Of a stretch of 33,483 bases of DNA, positions 1 to 8,096 are shown piece after piece. Position numbers and translations under genes: made by a program. Numbering within the stretch: position 1 is the stretch's first letter; each line of letters opens with the position of its first letter. The notes beneath the pieces were generated by a model, which was not told where the DNA came from, did no database searches, and worked only from the letters and a program-made list of their open reading frames with translations. Source of the DNA: Chthoniobacteraceae bacterium. GTDB lineage: Bacteria > Verrucomicrobiota > Verrucomicrobiia > Chthoniobacterales > Chthoniobacteraceae. The DNA is taken from contig CANIWM010000068.1 of the NCBI GenBank assembly GCA_947471505.1, positions 1-33,483 on the forward strand. Direction: 5' to 3'.

Positions 1-143
1 CTAAAAACGGCAGTTGACCCCGTTTTTGAGGCCGAAAAATAGGGTATTTTACTCTGGAAATTGCCAACTGCGGAGCAGTTGAAAATCACTCACCCGTCCA
101 AGGCTCATTTTTCTCTGAAAATCCGTTCAACTGCCGTTTTTAG
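1..143. repeat. Short element with 17-bp terminal inverted repeats (MITE-like)
   Basis: The first 17 bases, CTAAAAACGGCAGTTGA, recur as an exact reverse complement at 127-143. The same core appears again inside as a small hairpin at 65-81 (CAACTGC, 3-nt loop, GCAGTTG), so the core occurs four times in alternating orientation within 143 bp. No reading frame of note is present. This is the architecture of a non-autonomous palindromic element or an IS end, but the left copy sits exactly at the window edge, so the true boundary cannot be seen. No target duplication can be assessed. The family is not recognised. Confidence 0.45.
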
Positions 144-397
144 GTTAATAGGGAGCCTGGACATATTGCGTGCGATTTTAGACATACGTTTTGTTTTCTT
201 GTGGGGACCGACCGTGTCGCCGTACCGCGCCCCGGAGTTATAAAACACCGGTGGATTAGCGTTGTATGTAGGCATGGGAGTCTCCGGTTTTTTGTGTTTG
301 TTTGTTCTTTAGTTTAAGGAGTGCCCGGCGAAGCGCCGGACGGAAAACCGCTACCTGAGCGAAAAACTCGCTGCAACAAAAATTTCATCAATTTCTC
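144..397. other. Non-coding stretch with terminator-like and hairpin sequences
   Basis: No convincing gene. CCGGAG at 232-237 pairs with CTCCGG at 282-287, which is followed at once by six T (288-293). CACCGGTG (246-253) is a palindrome inside that interval. This could be an intrinsic terminator with a long loop for something to the left, but the stem is short and the loop is 44 nt, so the call is weak. A tighter hairpin lies at 325-339 (CCGGCG, loop AAG, CGCCGG), and a third has AGCGA at 358-362 and TCGCT at 368-372. No promoter was identified with confidence. Confidence 0.3.
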
Positions 398-649
398 GCA
401 AAGCCGCGACCTCCCCCTTCACCGCGAAGCCCTCCCCCTTCCCAGCAACGGCCATTGCTTTCAAGGAAACGGCCATTTCCGTACGGAAATGCCCTCCGCT
501 ATGAGAGCAGAACCCTCTGCTGTGAAAACAGCGCCCGCTGCCGTGAACGAAACACCCTCCGCCGTGAAAGCAGAGCCCTCTGCCGTGAAAACAAAGGCCA
601 TTGTTTTCAGAACAAAGGCCTTTGTTGTGGAACATCCCGCCCCCGCCCG
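398..649. repeat. Degenerate 21-nt tandem array of phased dyads
   Basis: About eleven to twelve units of 21 nt run head to tail with no spacers; the best-conserved are at 503-523, 524-544, 566-586, 587-607 and 608-628. A typical unit is a purine run, a six-base arm, a central GCCC or GGCC, the complementary arm, then a (C/T)GT-type end. Dyad centres fall at 451.5, 472.5, 513.5, 534.5, 576.5, 597.5 and 618.5, which is exact 21-nt phasing. The arms differ between units but still pair: GCAGAG/CTCTGC, AGCAGA/TCTGCT, CAGCG/CGCTG, AACAAAGG/CCTTTGTT, GGAAA/TTTCC and GCAA/TTGC. An 18-bp perfect palindrome, CATTTCCGTACGGAAATG, bridges two units at 474-491. The units at 482-502 and 545-565 have lost most pairing. 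Because 21 is a multiple of three, both strands also show 7-residue pseudo-repeats in translation; the pairing argues that selection, if any, is on nucleic acid. Confidence 0.7.
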
Positions 650-793
650 CAGGCTTTTAAGCAGCTCTATCAGAGAAAACCCCGCATCCGACCGAGAAAC
701 AGGCGCCCCTCGATGTTCCACAAGCCTTTCGCCTGCGTCACTGCCTTCGGCAATTGCTTGAGGGAATACCGAAGCTCTGTCTAGGGTGGAACG

Positions 794-2299
794 ATGAAGG
801 AACTTATATCGAAGTTTTGGAACGATGCGAAGGCAAGTCATCTCGTGTTCCAAGAAGATGGCGTGAGAGCGGTTGCTGCCTCGTTGCTCTCGAAGAGATT
901 CCTAATTGCGTCAGGACTGGCGGGGGCCGGTAAGACTAAACTCGCGCAAGCGTTTTCGCTGTGGGTGAGCCCTGCAACGGGCGCAAAAGATCCATTCACT
1001 CCGAATACACGATTTGAATCAGACCGTGTTACATACGTGGTGAAGAACTCTGATTCTATTGCTGTCGAGTTTTGGAATGAAGAGGGCGCGGACGGCCCCA
1101 CAAAAAACATGGTGCCTCGCGAGGTTATCGCCGAGTGGGCAGACTACATTGAGTCGAACGGAATACCTCAAACTACAATTACCCAAGTTATTTCCGACGC
1201 CATTGAGGCAAAAAGCCGATTCAGCGCATACCTTCATCGGTTTCGTCCGTTTCTGAAACTCGCAGCATTTGCGCTGATTAAAGCACGCCAGAATCCAAAC
1301 CCAGGTCGATGTTGCGAAGTCATCCCCGTGGGCGCAGATTGGACAGGAAATGATGCGATCCTCGGGTATCCCGATGGCATTGACCCAAAGCGCTATGTCA
1401 CACGGCCTGCGCTGGAGTTGATTCGCCGTGCGAACGACACTCCGGGCATTCCCCATTTCTTGATTCTGGATGAGATGAACCTCTCGCATGTGGAGCGGTA
1501 TTTTGCGGACATCCTTTCGGCGATTGAGTCGGGAGAGCCGATTCCGCTGTATGAGGGCGAGGACCGCTTGGCGAACGGAACGAAGGTGCCGCAACAACTC
1601 CCATTGCCGCCCAACCTTTTCATAATCGGGACGGTGAACGTGGATGAGACGACGTATATGTTTTCGCCGAAGGTGCTGGACCGAGCAAACGTCATCGAGT
1701 TTCGCATGGACGCGGACGAGATGAAGACTTACCTCGCGGAGCCGAATGCAGTGGACCTCGGTGACCTCGCGGGAGGCGGTGAGTCATTTGCAAAGTCATT
1801 TGCAGAAGCTGCGGCAAACAAGGACTGCGCGGTGCCGGAGTCGGTGAGCGGTGTCTTCAAGGATGAGATGATGCTGTTTTTCAACATTCTGAAGGAGCAT
1901 CACGCCGAGTTTGGGTTTCGCACGGGCTATGAGGCGGGGCGGTTCAAGCACTTTTACGAAAAGCTCGGCGCAGAGGGTGATTGGTTTCCCAAGGCGATGG
2001 ATGCTGTCATCGTGCAAAAGTTGCTGCCAAAGCTGCATGGCTCGCGGACGAAGCTGGAAGGGCTGCTGTGGGCGCTGGCGTATGCGTGCGGGGCGGAACG
2101 TGGTGAGCAGAAAGCGGAAGATTTCCTGAAAAGCTGTCAGGAGGCAGGCAAGGCGCAGAACGAGAGCACGCATTCGCCGGATGCTGTGGCAAAGGCGCTG
2201 AATGGCACCGAGGCTCGCTATCCGATGAGCTTTGAGAAGATTTTGCGGATGTATCGGAAGCTGATGCGGGATCAGTTTGTAACGTTTGCGGAGGCGTGA
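794..2299 (+). CDS. McrB-like AAA+ NTPase, motor subunit of a type IV (McrBC-like) defence system
   Basis: A 501-residue AAA+ protein related to McrB (COG1401). Visible motifs are a Walker A GLAGAGKT at 41-48, a Walker B LILDE at 223-227 within a segment that continues EMNLSHVERYFAD, and a sensor-1 region GTVNVDETT followed by SPKVLDRANVIEF, the usual McrB-type order. McrB proteins form NTP-driven hexamers that move or activate a partner nuclease on modified DNA. Whether this one uses GTP or ATP cannot be decided by eye. There is no obvious N-terminal DNA-reading domain before the AAA+ core, so target recognition may lie in the partner. The next gene, on the same strand about 180 nt away, encodes a DUF2357/PD-(D/E)XK protein, the expected partner. 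The first half looks poorer in GC than the housekeeping genes, consistent with transfer. ATG 794 follows AGGGTGG, a modest ribosome binding site. Confidence 0.82.
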   Translation: MKELISKFWNDAKASHLVFQEDGVRAVAASLLSKRFLIASGLAGAGKTKLAQAFSLWVSPATGAKDPFTPNTRFESDRVTYVVKNSDSIAVEFWNEEGADGPTKNMVPREVIAEWADYIESNGIPQTTITQVISDAIEAKSRFSAYLHRFRPFLKLAAFALIKARQNPNPGRCCEVIPVGADWTGNDAILGYPDGIDPKRYVTRPALELIRRANDTPGIPHFLILDEMNLSHVERYFADILSAIESGEPIPLYEGEDRLANGTKVPQQLPLPPNLFIIGTVNVDETTYMFSPKVLDRANVIEFRMDADEMKTYLAEPNAVDLGDLAGGGESFAKSFAEAAANKDCAVPESVSGVFKDEMMLFFNILKEHHAEFGFRTGYEAGRFKHFYEKLGAEGDWFPKAMDAVIVQKLLPKLHGSRTKLEGLLWALAYACGAERGEQKAEDFLKSCQEAGKAQNESTHSPDAVAKALNGTEARYPMSFEKILRMYRKLMRDQFVTFAEA

Positions 2300-2350
2300 G
2301 GATGAGGGCTCGATTTTGCAATGAGGCTGTGGAGGGCCGCGAAGCGGATA

Positions 2351-2455
2351 GTAGCTCGCGAGTCCCTTCGCGGCATTCCGTCACTCGCGAAGCGACACTT
2401 TTTGATTTTGCGGCTTCGCCGGTGGTGGGACGCCGCGAAGGGACTCGCGGGCTAC
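2351..2455. repeat. Inverted repeat with 24-nt arms between the two defence genes
   Basis: The arm at 2351-2374 (starting GTAGCTCGCGAGTCCC) is the reverse complement of 2432-2455 (starting GCCGCGAAGGGACTCG) with a single mismatch, separated by 57 nt. A smaller copy of the same GCGAAG/CTTCGC theme lies in the loop. It fills most of the gap between the McrB-like gene (stop 2299) and the DUF2357 gene (ATG 2481). In RNA it would form a very stable stem upstream of the nuclease start. There is no U-tract, so it is not a classical terminator. It may be a REP-like palindrome or an attenuating structure. Confidence 0.7.
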
Positions 2456-2480
2456 TTTGTCTCGCACTGCTTCGCTGAGT

Positions 2481-4895
2481 ATGCTCCCGGAATATCCCAA
2501 TCCCGCAAAGGTGCCCTGCCGAAATGAGCAGGGGCGGGCGGTGGCGGAGATACAGATATGGCGTGCGCGCACCGAGGGCGCGGCGGATGACTTGATCCAA
2601 TGGAGCGCGAAGGATGCGGAGGCGCGAGGGGAAGAGCCGGTGCAGCTCCGCGAGCGGGGGCGGTATATTTATCGAATCGAGGGCGGCGGTGACGGCTGGC
2701 GGCTGGATGGCGTGGGAATTTCGCAAAGTCCGGCAGATGGGCGGAGCGGGTCTATCGAGCCGGGGGACCAGTGCGGGGTGTTGTCGCTCACTTTGCTAAA
2801 GGGCGATGCGGTGGTGGGGCGCGGTGCGGTGGAGGTGCGCTCGGTGAAGCTGACGTATCGCGAGGATTACCGGGGGATGCTGAATTTTATCGGCGAGAAG
2901 TGCGCGGGGCTGCTGCTGGATAGCAGGACGGCGACGCGGCTGCGGCTCTCGTCTGCATGGCGGGAGAACCCAGGGCTGATGGAGCAGCAACTGGAGTTTT
3001 TGCGGCATACGCTGGAGTCGGCGGCGTTTCGCGGGGCGGTGGATGAGGTGTTGCGAAATCCGCATCGGCTGCTGGAGGACGAACGGCGGGAGCAGTCGAT
3101 CTCGCGTCCGTTCAAAGCGGGGAAGGAGTTTGCGCGTCAAGTGGGGCGGGCGGGAGAACGCGTGGCGCTGCCGGAGGGGCATCCGCTACGGGCGGTGCTG
3201 CCGAGCCTGCCCGCGAAGATCACGGTGACGCGGCGGACGGACTTTCTGGATACTGTGGAGAACCGCTTTGTGAAAATGGTGCTGGTGGAGTTCCGGGATT
3301 TTCTCGCGGAGGTGGCGGGGTCCCTCGGGCGCGCTGCGGAGACGGGAAATAACGCGCGCCTTTTGCGAGAGGTGGCGCGGCTGCGGGGGCGGCTGGATGC
3401 GCTGCTGAGCCGTGGCTTTTTGCCGGATGTCTCGCGCCCGGAACTGCTGCCGCTGGGGAGCCCGGTGCTGCAACGGAAAGCGGGGTATCGCGAACTGCTG
3501 CACGCGTGGCTGCAATTTCACGCCGGAGCGCAATTGGCGTGGGACGGCGGCGCGGAGGTGTGGCAGGGCGGTGCGAGGAATGTGGCGACGCTTTACGAGT
3601 ATTGGTTGTTCTTTCAACTGGAGGCGCTTTTCCGGGAGAAGTTCGCATGCACGCAGCCGCTGCACGCGGTGCTGGTGGAGACGGATGCGGGGCTGCCTCG
3701 GCTGAAATTGCAACGGGGAGTAGAGCTGAAGACGCCGGTGGGCGGTGCGTGGTCGGCAATCGCGAAGCGTCCGTTGAAGGCAGAGTTTCAGTTCAACAAA
3801 AAGTTTCTGCGGAACACGGACCACAAGGTAGGCGGGAGTTGGACGCGGGGTGTTCAGCCGGACTACACACTGAGCATCTGGCCTGCGGAGTTTTCGAAGG
3901 AAAAGGCGGAGGAGTGCGATGCGCTGGCGCATGTCCACTTTGACGCGAAGTATCGCGTGGAAAAAATCGCTGCGATGTTTGGCGCGGCGGACGACGACGA
4001 GGTAATCCAAGACCACGCGGAGTCGGCCACGGCGAAACCGACCGCTGCGAAATACGCAGACCTTCTCAAGATGCACGCGTATCGAGATGCGATCCGGCGC
4101 TCGGCAGGCGCGTATGTGCTGTATCCGGGGAATGCAGGCGATGGGCGAAAGTTTGAGCAGTTTCACGAATTGCTGCCGGGGCTGGGGGCATTTGCGATTC
4201 ACCCAAAGGCGGATGGGAGCGCGGAGGGGATGGGCGAACTGAGGAAGTTTCTCGACGATGTGATCGGGCATTTATCCAACCGAACCACGTCGCGGGAGCG
4301 GGCGAGCTTCCACACAGCGGAGTCTTACACGCTGCGTGAGGATACCGTGCAATACGGCTCGCTGGTGCTGAACGAGCGGGATGTGATGAGCGATACGGGC
4401 CGAGCGATCCCGCCTGCGGAGCATCATGTGGTGGTGGCGTGGTATGATTCGGAGGCGCAGCTCGCGTGGACGTTGGAGAAAGGCATCGCGAATGTGAGGC
4501 TGGGCAAGCGCCGAGGGACTTGGCATGTGCCGCCGGAGTTTGCATCGGCGCGGCATTTGTTGCTGCGGTCGTATGTTGGGGAAGAAAAGCCGGTGTTGCT
4601 GAAGCTCAAAGACGATGTGCCGGGATACAAAATCTACAGCGCGGCAGACCTGCTGAAAGCGGGCTATCCGGGGAATGCGAAAGGGGAAATCTACGCCGTC
4701 TTTGAAGTGGAGCGTGACGATGCGTATGCCGGGCGGGAGTGGGATGGCGCGAAATTGATGGAGCTAATCGAGGAGTTTGAAAAACGCCGAAACTACCGGG
4801 GAAGCGGCTTGGGTAGAACGTCGCCATTTCCTCGGGTGATGAGTCTGCGCGAGCTGCTGCAAGCGATGAAGGGCTTCACGCAGGGGGCCGCGTGA
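2481..4895 (+). CDS. DUF2357 / PD-(D/E)XK nuclease protein, partner of the McrB-like ATPase
   Basis: An 804-residue protein of the COG1700-like type (DUF2357 plus a DUF524-type nuclease), a family found beside McrB-like ATPases in defence loci. The N-terminal half is the DUF2357-like region. The C-terminal part holds a nuclease core with LYEYW upstream, a PD in QPDYTL at 460-461, and D488-A-K490 in FDAKYR, the expected PD...DxK spacing. The inferred role is DNA cleavage driven by the preceding ATPase. I chose ATG 2481; an in-frame TTG at 2457 would add eight residues but lies against the inverted repeat, and no good ribosome binding site decides between them. The gene ends 43 nt before a convergent gene. 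It could equally act on RNA or only bind nucleic acid; the catalytic motif is seen, the activity is inferred. Confidence 0.8.
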   Translation: MLPEYPNPAKVPCRNEQGRAVAEIQIWRARTEGAADDLIQWSAKDAEARGEEPVQLRERGRYIYRIEGGGDGWRLDGVGISQSPADGRSGSIEPGDQCGVLSLTLLKGDAVVGRGAVEVRSVKLTYREDYRGMLNFIGEKCAGLLLDSRTATRLRLSSAWRENPGLMEQQLEFLRHTLESAAFRGAVDEVLRNPHRLLEDERREQSISRPFKAGKEFARQVGRAGERVALPEGHPLRAVLPSLPAKITVTRRTDFLDTVENRFVKMVLVEFRDFLAEVAGSLGRAAETGNNARLLREVARLRGRLDALLSRGFLPDVSRPELLPLGSPVLQRKAGYRELLHAWLQFHAGAQLAWDGGAEVWQGGARNVATLYEYWLFFQLEALFREKFACTQPLHAVLVETDAGLPRLKLQRGVELKTPVGGAWSAIAKRPLKAEFQFNKKFLRNTDHKVGGSWTRGVQPDYTLSIWPAEFSKEKAEECDALAHVHFDAKYRVEKIAAMFGAADDDEVIQDHAESATAKPTAAKYADLLKMHAYRDAIRRSAGAYVLYPGNAGDGRKFEQFHELLPGLGAFAIHPKADGSAEGMGELRKFLDDVIGHLSNRTTSRERASFHTAESYTLREDTVQYGSLVLNERDVMSDTGRAIPPAEHHVVVAWYDSEAQLAWTLEKGIANVRLGKRRGTWHVPPEFASARHLLLRSYVGEEKPVLLKLKDDVPGYKIYSAADLLKAGYPGNAKGEIYAVFEVERDDAYAGREWDGAKLMELIEEFEKRRNYRGSGLGRTSPFPRVMSLRELLQAMKGFTQGAA

Positions 4896-4938
4896 GCCAC
4901 GACTCCGGCGGTCGCGCTCCCAATCGCGGCGTCCGGGT

Positions 4939-7773
4939 TTAATCCACGAATGCGAACTCGTTGGACTGGAGGAGGACGTGGGCGAGTTTGGCCCAGCGGG
5001 AGAGGGCGCGCGTTTCTTTTTCCGGGCCGTGGAATTGTTCCTTGGCAGAGTAGATGGTGCCGTCGGCGGCGGTGAGGACGGTGCGCCATTCGAAGGTGTC
5101 TGAGTTTTCGTCGCCTCGGCTCTCGACGACGAAATCAATCGTCTCGCCCGCTTTGACATCGAGGGTGCCGATGGGGGGGGCGACGGCTCCTTTGGGCTCG
5201 ATGATCCATTCGGCGAGTTGGCCTTTTTTGTTGCTGATGATGCGGGCGAGGATGCCGTTGCCGGGTTCGCTTTTGCGATGCACGCGGCCTGCGACGGTGA
5301 GGACCATGTCGCGGGGGGCGGTGAAGCGGCGGATGACGGCGAGTTCGCGGTCGGGGTGGCCGCTGTCGGCGGTGAGGTGGGCGAAGCCGGTCTTGGGGTC
5401 GGGGAGTTTGTCGCTGGTCTGCCAGGCGGTGCCCGTCCAGCGGGGGAAGGCGGTGAAGGTCATGCGCTGGGTCGCGCCGTCGTAGCGCCCGTAGCCGTAT
5501 TGCCAGAGCGGCGGGGCGGGGAGCGGGGCGGCATCACCGGTGGCGTTCACGAAGTCGAGGGTGCCAGTGACTTCGGCGGGGGTGGGCTGGCGACCGAGGA
5601 CGCGCTCGAATAGCTGCACGACGCGCGGCAGGTCGGGCGTGCCGCTCTCGAACTCGGAGCCGGTGGCGAGGGACGCGGCGCGCTCCATGACGAACGGGCT
5701 GTTGAGCATGTAGAGGGCTTGCTGTGGGACGTTGGTGACGGCGCGCTGCGGGGTCATCATGTCGGGGCTGGCGAAGTCGAACGTGCGGAGGGTGGCGGGG
5801 AGATTCTGGCGGTCGATGTAGCCGTAGATGGCGCGGCGTTTGGGGTAGGGTTGTTCGAAGATTTTCACGGGGCGACCGAACATGGTTTCGTCCAGCTCGT
5901 CGGATGCGGCGAGGAGGGAATCATGGAGAGATTCCCAGTCGAGGCGGCGGCGGTTTTGGTGGGAAAGGAAACGGTTTTCCGGGTCGCGGAGCTGCACGTC
6001 GGGGCGTGTGTCGCTGGTCTGCATCCATGTGGCAGAGAGGAGGATGGTGCGGTGGAGTTTTTTGAGGCTCCAGCCGTCGGCGACGAATTTGCCGGCGAGG
6101 TAATCGAGGAGCGGTTGGTGAATGGGCTGCTCGCATTTGGTGCCGAAGTCGCCCGGCGTGCGGACGAGGCCCGCGCCGAAGTGGTGGGACCAGACGCGGT
6201 TCACGATCACGCGGGCGGTGAGCGGGTTGGCGGGGTTCACGATGGCTTGCGCGAGTTCGAGTCGCCCGCTGCCGTTCTTAAAGGGCGCGGCGTCTCCGCC
6301 GAGGAACGATGGGAAGCGGCGGGGCACTTCCTCGCCCTGCCGTCCGGGGTTGCCCCGGATGAAGACGCGCGAATTCGTCGGCTGTGGGCGATCTGTGAGG
6401 GTATGGGCGCGTGGAGGGGCGCCGTCGCTCATCTCGACTTGGGAGAGCTTTTTCTCCAGCCGCTTCCGTTCGTCGCGATACTTACGGGTGAAAAAGGGCG
6501 CTTTCTCCAGTTCGGCGACGGCGGTGGCGTTGACGCCGGGAGGCACGCCGACGAGGGCGAGCATCACATTCACATGGTCCGCCGTGGTCTGCTGGTAGGC
6601 GCGGATTTCCGCCTCTCGCTGCTGGCGGAGTTTTTGGTAAGCCGCGGTCGCTTTCCCGCCGGAAAGCTCGGGGAGTTTACCGGGGTCTTTCTCCTCGTTG
6701 CACGACGCGAAGACGCCGTAGAGCGCGTAGTAATCCTTCGCCGTCACGGGGTCAAATTTGTGGTCGTGGCAGCGCGCACAGCCGACAGTGAGCGCCATCG
6801 TCCCGCGCATCACGACATCGATTCGGTCGTCAATGATCAGGTTCCCATCGTTCAAAAACCGCCGCCCGAGCGTGAGGAATCCGAGCGCCGCTAAGTCATC
6901 GCGGTCCGCGCCCGAGCCCGCGATGTCTGCGGCGAGCTGGCGGGTGAGGAACTGATCATACGGGAGGTCGTCGTTGAGCGAACGGACAACCCAATCGCGA
7001 TACGTCCACGCGAAGGGATACTCGCGGCTGTCGTTCCCCGCGAGATAGCCGCGATGGTCCGCATACCGCGCGACATCCAGCCAGTAGCGGCCCCAGCGCT
7101 CGCCGTAGCGAGGCGATGCGAGCAGGCGGTCCACGGCGTGCGCCCACGCATCGGGGGCGGTGTCTTTTTGAAAAGCGTCCTCCTCATGCTCCGACGGCGG
7201 CAACCCGGTGAGCACGAATGCCGCGCGGCGCAGGAGCGTCTGCTTGTCGGCGATAGGTGATGGCTGGAGCTTCTCGGCGTTGAGCCTGTCTAAAACAAAC
7301 GCATCAATCGGGCCCTTCACCCACGCCGCGTTTGCCTGCGGCACGGCGACAGGCTTCACGGGCTGGAAGGCCCAATGCGTCTTCGCGGCATCGGCCTTCG
7401 CCGTGGAAGCGTCGCCCTCCGGCCAAGGCATCCCCATTTTCACCCACTCGGTGAGCGCGGCAATCTGCGGCTCGGGCAGCTTCGGCGCTTTCTCCGGCAT
7501 CTTGAGCTCGCCCTCGTGGCGGATGCTCTTAATAAGCGAGCTCTTCTCCGGCTGCCCGGCAATCGCCACGGGCCCAGTGTCCGCGCCCTTCAGCACTGCC
7601 GCGAGAGAATCTAGCCGCAGCTCCGCCTTTTGCTTTTCCGGCCCGTGACATTTCACGCACTGGTCCACCAAGACAGGACGCACCTGTTTCTCAAAAAACT
7701 CCACCTGCTCCGGCGAAGGAGCTGCCATCGCAGCCCCGCACACGAACGCCAGACTGACTCGTAGTAAGATCAT
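4939..7773 (-). CDS. PSD1 protein: secreted CxxCH cytochrome-type with DUF1549 and DUF1553
   Basis: A 944-residue exported protein of the PSD1/DUF1549-DUF1553 family, greatly expanded in planctomycetes and verrucomicrobia and often near sulfatases or other secreted enzymes; its biochemical role is not established. A signal peptide starts at ATG 7773 (MILLRVSLAFVCGAAMAA). A planctomycete-type cytochrome c motif CVKCH follows at 39-43. The DUF1549 region covers roughly 150-360 and holds a second CxxCH, CARCH, at 332-336. The DUF1553 region begins near 500. An apparent beta-sandwich insertion at roughly 790-910 comes before the family's usual C-terminal end (ALSRWAKLAHVLLQSNEFAF). The frame stays open upstream to 8025, but that extension is palindromic repeat sequence and the signal peptide fixes the start. 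The gene is divergent from the SUMF1 fusion and is likely exported to the periplasm as a haem protein. Confidence 0.88.
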   Translation of the reverse strand: MILLRVSLAFVCGAAMAAPSPEQVEFFEKQVRPVLVDQCVKCHGPEKQKAELRLDSLAAVLKGADTGPVAIAGQPEKSSLIKSIRHEGELKMPEKAPKLPEPQIAALTEWVKMGMPWPEGDASTAKADAAKTHWAFQPVKPVAVPQANAAWVKGPIDAFVLDRLNAEKLQPSPIADKQTLLRRAAFVLTGLPPSEHEEDAFQKDTAPDAWAHAVDRLLASPRYGERWGRYWLDVARYADHRGYLAGNDSREYPFAWTYRDWVVRSLNDDLPYDQFLTRQLAADIAGSGADRDDLAALGFLTLGRRFLNDGNLIIDDRIDVVMRGTMALTVGCARCHDHKFDPVTAKDYYALYGVFASCNEEKDPGKLPELSGGKATAAYQKLRQQREAEIRAYQQTTADHVNVMLALVGVPPGVNATAVAELEKAPFFTRKYRDERKRLEKKLSQVEMSDGAPPRAHTLTDRPQPTNSRVFIRGNPGRQGEEVPRRFPSFLGGDAAPFKNGSGRLELAQAIVNPANPLTARVIVNRVWSHHFGAGLVRTPGDFGTKCEQPIHQPLLDYLAGKFVADGWSLKKLHRTILLSATWMQTSDTRPDVQLRDPENRFLSHQNRRRLDWESLHDSLLAASDELDETMFGRPVKIFEQPYPKRRAIYGYIDRQNLPATLRTFDFASPDMMTPQRAVTNVPQQALYMLNSPFVMERAASLATGSEFESGTPDLPRVVQLFERVLGRQPTPAEVTGTLDFVNATGDAAPLPAPPLWQYGYGRYDGATQRMTFTAFPRWTGTAWQTSDKLPDPKTGFAHLTADSGHPDRELAVIRRFTAPRDMVLTVAGRVHRKSEPGNGILARIISNKKGQLAEWIIEPKGAVAPPIGTLDVKAGETIDFVVESRGDENSDTFEWRTVLTAADGTIYSAKEQFHGPEKETRALSRWAKLAHVLLQSNEFAFVD

Positions 7774-7807
7774 TCGCCGAACCAATCCCCTGCCCCGCCC
7801 GCGCTTA

Positions 7808-8009
7808 GGGGTGTGATTGAAAGTGGAATTGTAATACTCATCCCGCTGATTGCTGATTGATGAACTCCGATTGTTGATTGTTGAAGTTTTCCGCCTCTCG
7901 CGAGCCGCGTCACCATCCGACACTTCAACAATCAACAATCGCCATTCATCAATCGATATTTCCACGCGTGACCATCGCCCTGACTCGATTCCACTTTTCA
8001 TCACGCCCC
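7808..8009. repeat. Imperfect long palindrome, about 200 bp, between divergent genes
   Basis: There are two nested pairs of arms. The outer pair, 7808-7829 with 7988-8009, matches at 19 of 22 positions and shares the core AAAGTGGAAT. The inner pair, 7855-7887 with 7922-7954, matches at 30 of 33 and contains GATTGTTGATTGTTGAAG. The central loop (7888-7921) has its own CTCGCGAG palindrome. Both strands therefore translate to similar nonsense peptides (STINNR...). The structure resembles a degenerating MITE-like element lodged in the intergenic region between the PSD1 gene (start 7773) and the SUMF1 fusion (start 8097). Promoters of both genes must lie in or beside it. No target duplication is evident. 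Confidence 0.65.
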
Positions 8010-8096
8010 GCACTGCGGCGATCACTTACCCGCGCTTGACGAAACGGCGCGGGCCACCGACAAAACGCGCCCCCGAGCACTATACTTCTTACCGAT

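Noticed and set aside
398-649. A CRISPR array or a 7-residue-repeat protein in the 21-nt array
   Set aside because: There are no spacers between units, and the repeats are too short and too degenerate for CRISPR. Short frames on both strands show 7-residue repeats only because 21 is divisible by three, and none has a credible start or family.
5719-6894. A 391-residue plus-strand frame opposite the PSD1 gene
   Set aside because: It is an antisense shadow. The minus strand has the signal peptide, both CxxCH motifs and the DUF1549/DUF1553 regions.
7774-8025. An 84-codon N-terminal extension of the PSD1 gene
   Set aside because: It consists of palindromic repeat sequence, and a clear signal peptide begins at 7773.
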